Source: Gymnothorax reevesii (taxonomy: Eukaryota > Chordata > Actinopteri > Anguilliformes > Muraenidae). From it: a stretch of 64,000 nucleotides of DNA. Below are positions 62,420 to 64,000 of the stretch, piece after piece. The stretch spans positions 49,144,620 to 49,208,619 of the forward strand of contig CM056583.1 of NCBI GenBank assembly GCA_029721435.1. Direction: 5' to 3'. The notes under the pieces are model-generated. The model was not told where the DNA came from, did no database searches, and saw only the letters and a program-made list of their open reading frames with translations. Position 1 is the first letter of the stretch. Every line of letters starts with the position of its first letter. A program made the translations under genes and the position numbers.

Positions 62420-62466
62420 TGTGTGTGTGTGTGTGTGTCTGTGTGTCTGTGTGTGTGTGCGTTCAG
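62420..62466 (+). promoter_or_regulatory. TG-repeat 3' splice site of exon 16
   Basis: The acceptor reads (TG)n with TGTCTG variants and ends GTGTGCGTTCAG. The usual pyrimidine-rich tract is replaced by the TG repeat, with only TTC before the AG, a configuration known elsewhere to make exon inclusion length-dependent. Confidence 0.7.
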
Positions 62467-62640
62467 GTCTCTGACAGGCTGATCGATAAGGAGCGGACTC
62501 TGGAGGACGAGATACAGCTGAGGGAGCGGGCGCAGCTCCAGTGTAAGCAGGCGGAGAGGACGGTGGAGGACCTGCGTATGGAGATGAACACGATGGCCCA
62601 GAGCAAAGAGGACCTGCTGAAGCAGCTCAAACAGGCCCAG
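62467..62640 (+). CDS. Coiled-coil gene exon 16
   Basis: 58 codons, phase 0 both ends, donor CAG|GTACAG. It reads VSDRLIDKERTLEDEIQLRE, RAQLQCKQAERTVEDLRMEM and NTMAQSKEDLLKQLKQAQ, a continuing coiled coil, about residues 820-877. The frame is open at the exon end, so the protein continues beyond the window. Confidence 0.85.
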
Positions 62641-62670
62641 GTACAGCCCTCTGCTCTCCTCTACCCACCC

Positions 62671-64000
62671 CATACACACACCACAGACCACATCCACTTA
62701 CACCTCTACCCATCCCATACACACACCACAGACCACATCCACTTACACCTCTACCCATCCCATACACACACCACAGACCACATCCACTTACACCTCTACC
62801 CATCCCATACACACACCACAGACCACATCCACTCACACCTCCACCCATCCCATACACACACCACAGACCACATCCACTTACACCTCTACCCATCCCATAC
62901 ACACACCACAGACCACATCCACTTACACCTCTACCCATCCCATACACACACCACAGACCACATCCACTTACACCTCTACCCATCCCATACACACACCACA
63001 GACCACATCCACTTATACCTCTACCCATCCCATACACACACCACAGACTACATCCACTTACATCTCTACCCATCCCATACACACACCACAGACCACATCC
63101 ACTTACACCTCTACCCATCCCATACACACACCACAGACTACATCCACTTACATCTCAACCCATCCCATACACACACCACAGACCACATCCACTTACATCT
63201 CTACCCACCCCATACACACACCACAGACCACATCCACTTATACCTCTACCCATCCCATACACACACCACAGACTACATCCACTTACATCTCTACCCATCC
63301 CATACACACACCACAGACCACATCCACTTACACCTCTACCCATCCCATACACACACCACAGACTACATCCACTTACATCTCTACCCATCCCATACACACA
63401 CCACAGACTACATCCACTTACATCTCTACCCACCCCATACACACACCACAGACCACATCCACTTACACCTCTACCCATCCCATACACACACCACAGACCA
63501 CATCCACTTACACCTCTACCCATCCCATACACACACCACAGACCACATCCACTTACACCTCTACCCATCCCATACACACACCACAGACCACATCCACTTA
63601 CACCTCTACCCATCCCATACACACACCACAGACCACATCCACTTACACCTCTACTCATCCCATACACACACCACGGACCACATCCACTTACACCTCTACC
63701 CATCTCATACACACACCACAGACCACATCCACTTACACCTTTATCCACCCCATACACACACCACAGACCACATCCTCTTACACCTCTACCCATCCCATAC
63801 ACACACCACAGACCACATCCACTTACACCTCTACCCATCCCATACACACACCACAGACCACATCCACTTACACCTCTACCCATCCCATACACACACCACA
63901 AACCACATCCACTTACACCTCTACCCATCCCATACACACACCACAGACCACATCCACTTACATCTCCACCCACCCCATACACACACCACAGACTACATCC
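62671..64000 (+). repeat. 45-bp minisatellite in intron 16, running off the window
   Basis: About 29.5 copies of a 45-bp unit, CATACACACACCACAGACCA plus CATCCACTTACACCTCTACC and CATCC. Two variants alternate irregularly (GACCACATCCACTTACACC against GACTACATCCACTTACATC). The first unit begins 31 bp after the exon 16 donor. The plus strand is C/A-rich and the minus strand G-rich. The minus-strand frames over 62627-63982 (repeat WCVYGMGRGVSGCG) are open only because 45 is a multiple of three. Confidence 0.97.

Larger units (their letters stand above)
30560..64000 (+). other. Uncharacterised long coiled-coil protein gene (3' end outside window)
   Basis: I assembled one gene from exons whose splice phases all agree: exon 2 (start codon) to exon 16, totalling 877 codons with no stop. 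The product has an N-terminal coiled coil (about residues 20-215) and a Ser/Thr/Pro-rich, basic, probably disordered linker (about 218-590) with many SP/TP sites. A long heptad-rich C-terminal coiled coil starts about residue 590 and continues past the window. I see no signal peptide, membrane segment or enzymatic domain. The look is of a cytoskeletal, junctional or centrosomal scaffold, resembling cingulin- or myosin-tail-type rods, but I do not recognise the protein. It lies about 20 kb downstream of tcf4 on the same strand. Three minisatellites sit in its introns. Confidence 0.75.

Noticed and set aside
54238..62640. Firm naming of the gene as cingulin, CGNL1, MYZAP or another known family
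   Set aside because: The coiled-coil composition alone is not diagnostic, and I recognise no family-specific motif such as the cingulin head region. The name is left empty.
62627..63982. Long minus-strand frames with repeat WCVYGMGRGVSGCG
   Set aside because: Antisense to a 45-bp minisatellite in an intron. Openness follows from the repeat period, and no start or splice context supports translation.
62671..64000. CRISPR-like regular repeat array
   Set aside because: Units are contiguous with no unique spacers, and the genome is vertebrate. It is a minisatellite.

Overview
The window is nuclear DNA of a ray-finned fish. The evidence is GT-AG spliced genes with kilobase-scale introns, a recognisable vertebrate tcf4 3' end, several Tc1/mariner relics of the kind common in fish, a tRNA-derived SINE, TG microsatellites, and no bacterial gene organisation. 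I see no rRNA gene, intact tRNA gene, CRISPR array or intact transposase.

Layout. (1) 1-10.39 kb: the 3' end of tcf4 (E-protein bHLH transcription factor, E2-2), plus strand. It has an intron carrying a hAT-like MITE (1353-2311), the last coding exon (2555-2688), an intron, and a roughly 5 kb 3' UTR exon (about 5354-10390) ending at an AATAAA. (2) 10.4-30.3 kb: an intergenic stretch without recognisable genes. It holds Tc1-like relics (10.5-11.8, 12.0-13.5, 19.1-19.5 and 22.7-23.9 kb), a SINE (21.2-21.5 kb), a Tc1-type MITE (26.27-26.82 kb) and decayed tandem repeats (27.5-28.1 kb). (3) 30.3 kb to the end: one plus-strand gene that I could assemble exon by exon but not name. It starts with a GC-rich promoter-like region and a 5' UTR exon ending at 31023. 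The start codon is at 32775, and 15 coding exons with matching phases run to 62640, giving at least 877 residues with the 3' end outside the window. The protein has an N-terminal coiled coil (exons 3-6), a Ser/Pro-rich basic linker (exons 7-10) and a long C-terminal coiled coil (exons 11-16 onward).

The most unusual feature is the second gene's set of minisatellites. A 42-bp array fills most of the intron before exon 6 and carries four extra partial copies of that exon's own splice acceptor and first codons. A 45-bp array starts about 30 bp after the exon 16 donor and runs off the window. A 60-bp array made of two 30-bp halves lies in intron 4. Exon 16 is also preceded by a TG repeat in place of a normal polypyrimidine tract. 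The gene lies directly downstream of tcf4 on the same strand. That is where a cingulin-family relative would be expected by analogy with TCF12-CGNL1, but this identity is only a hypothesis.
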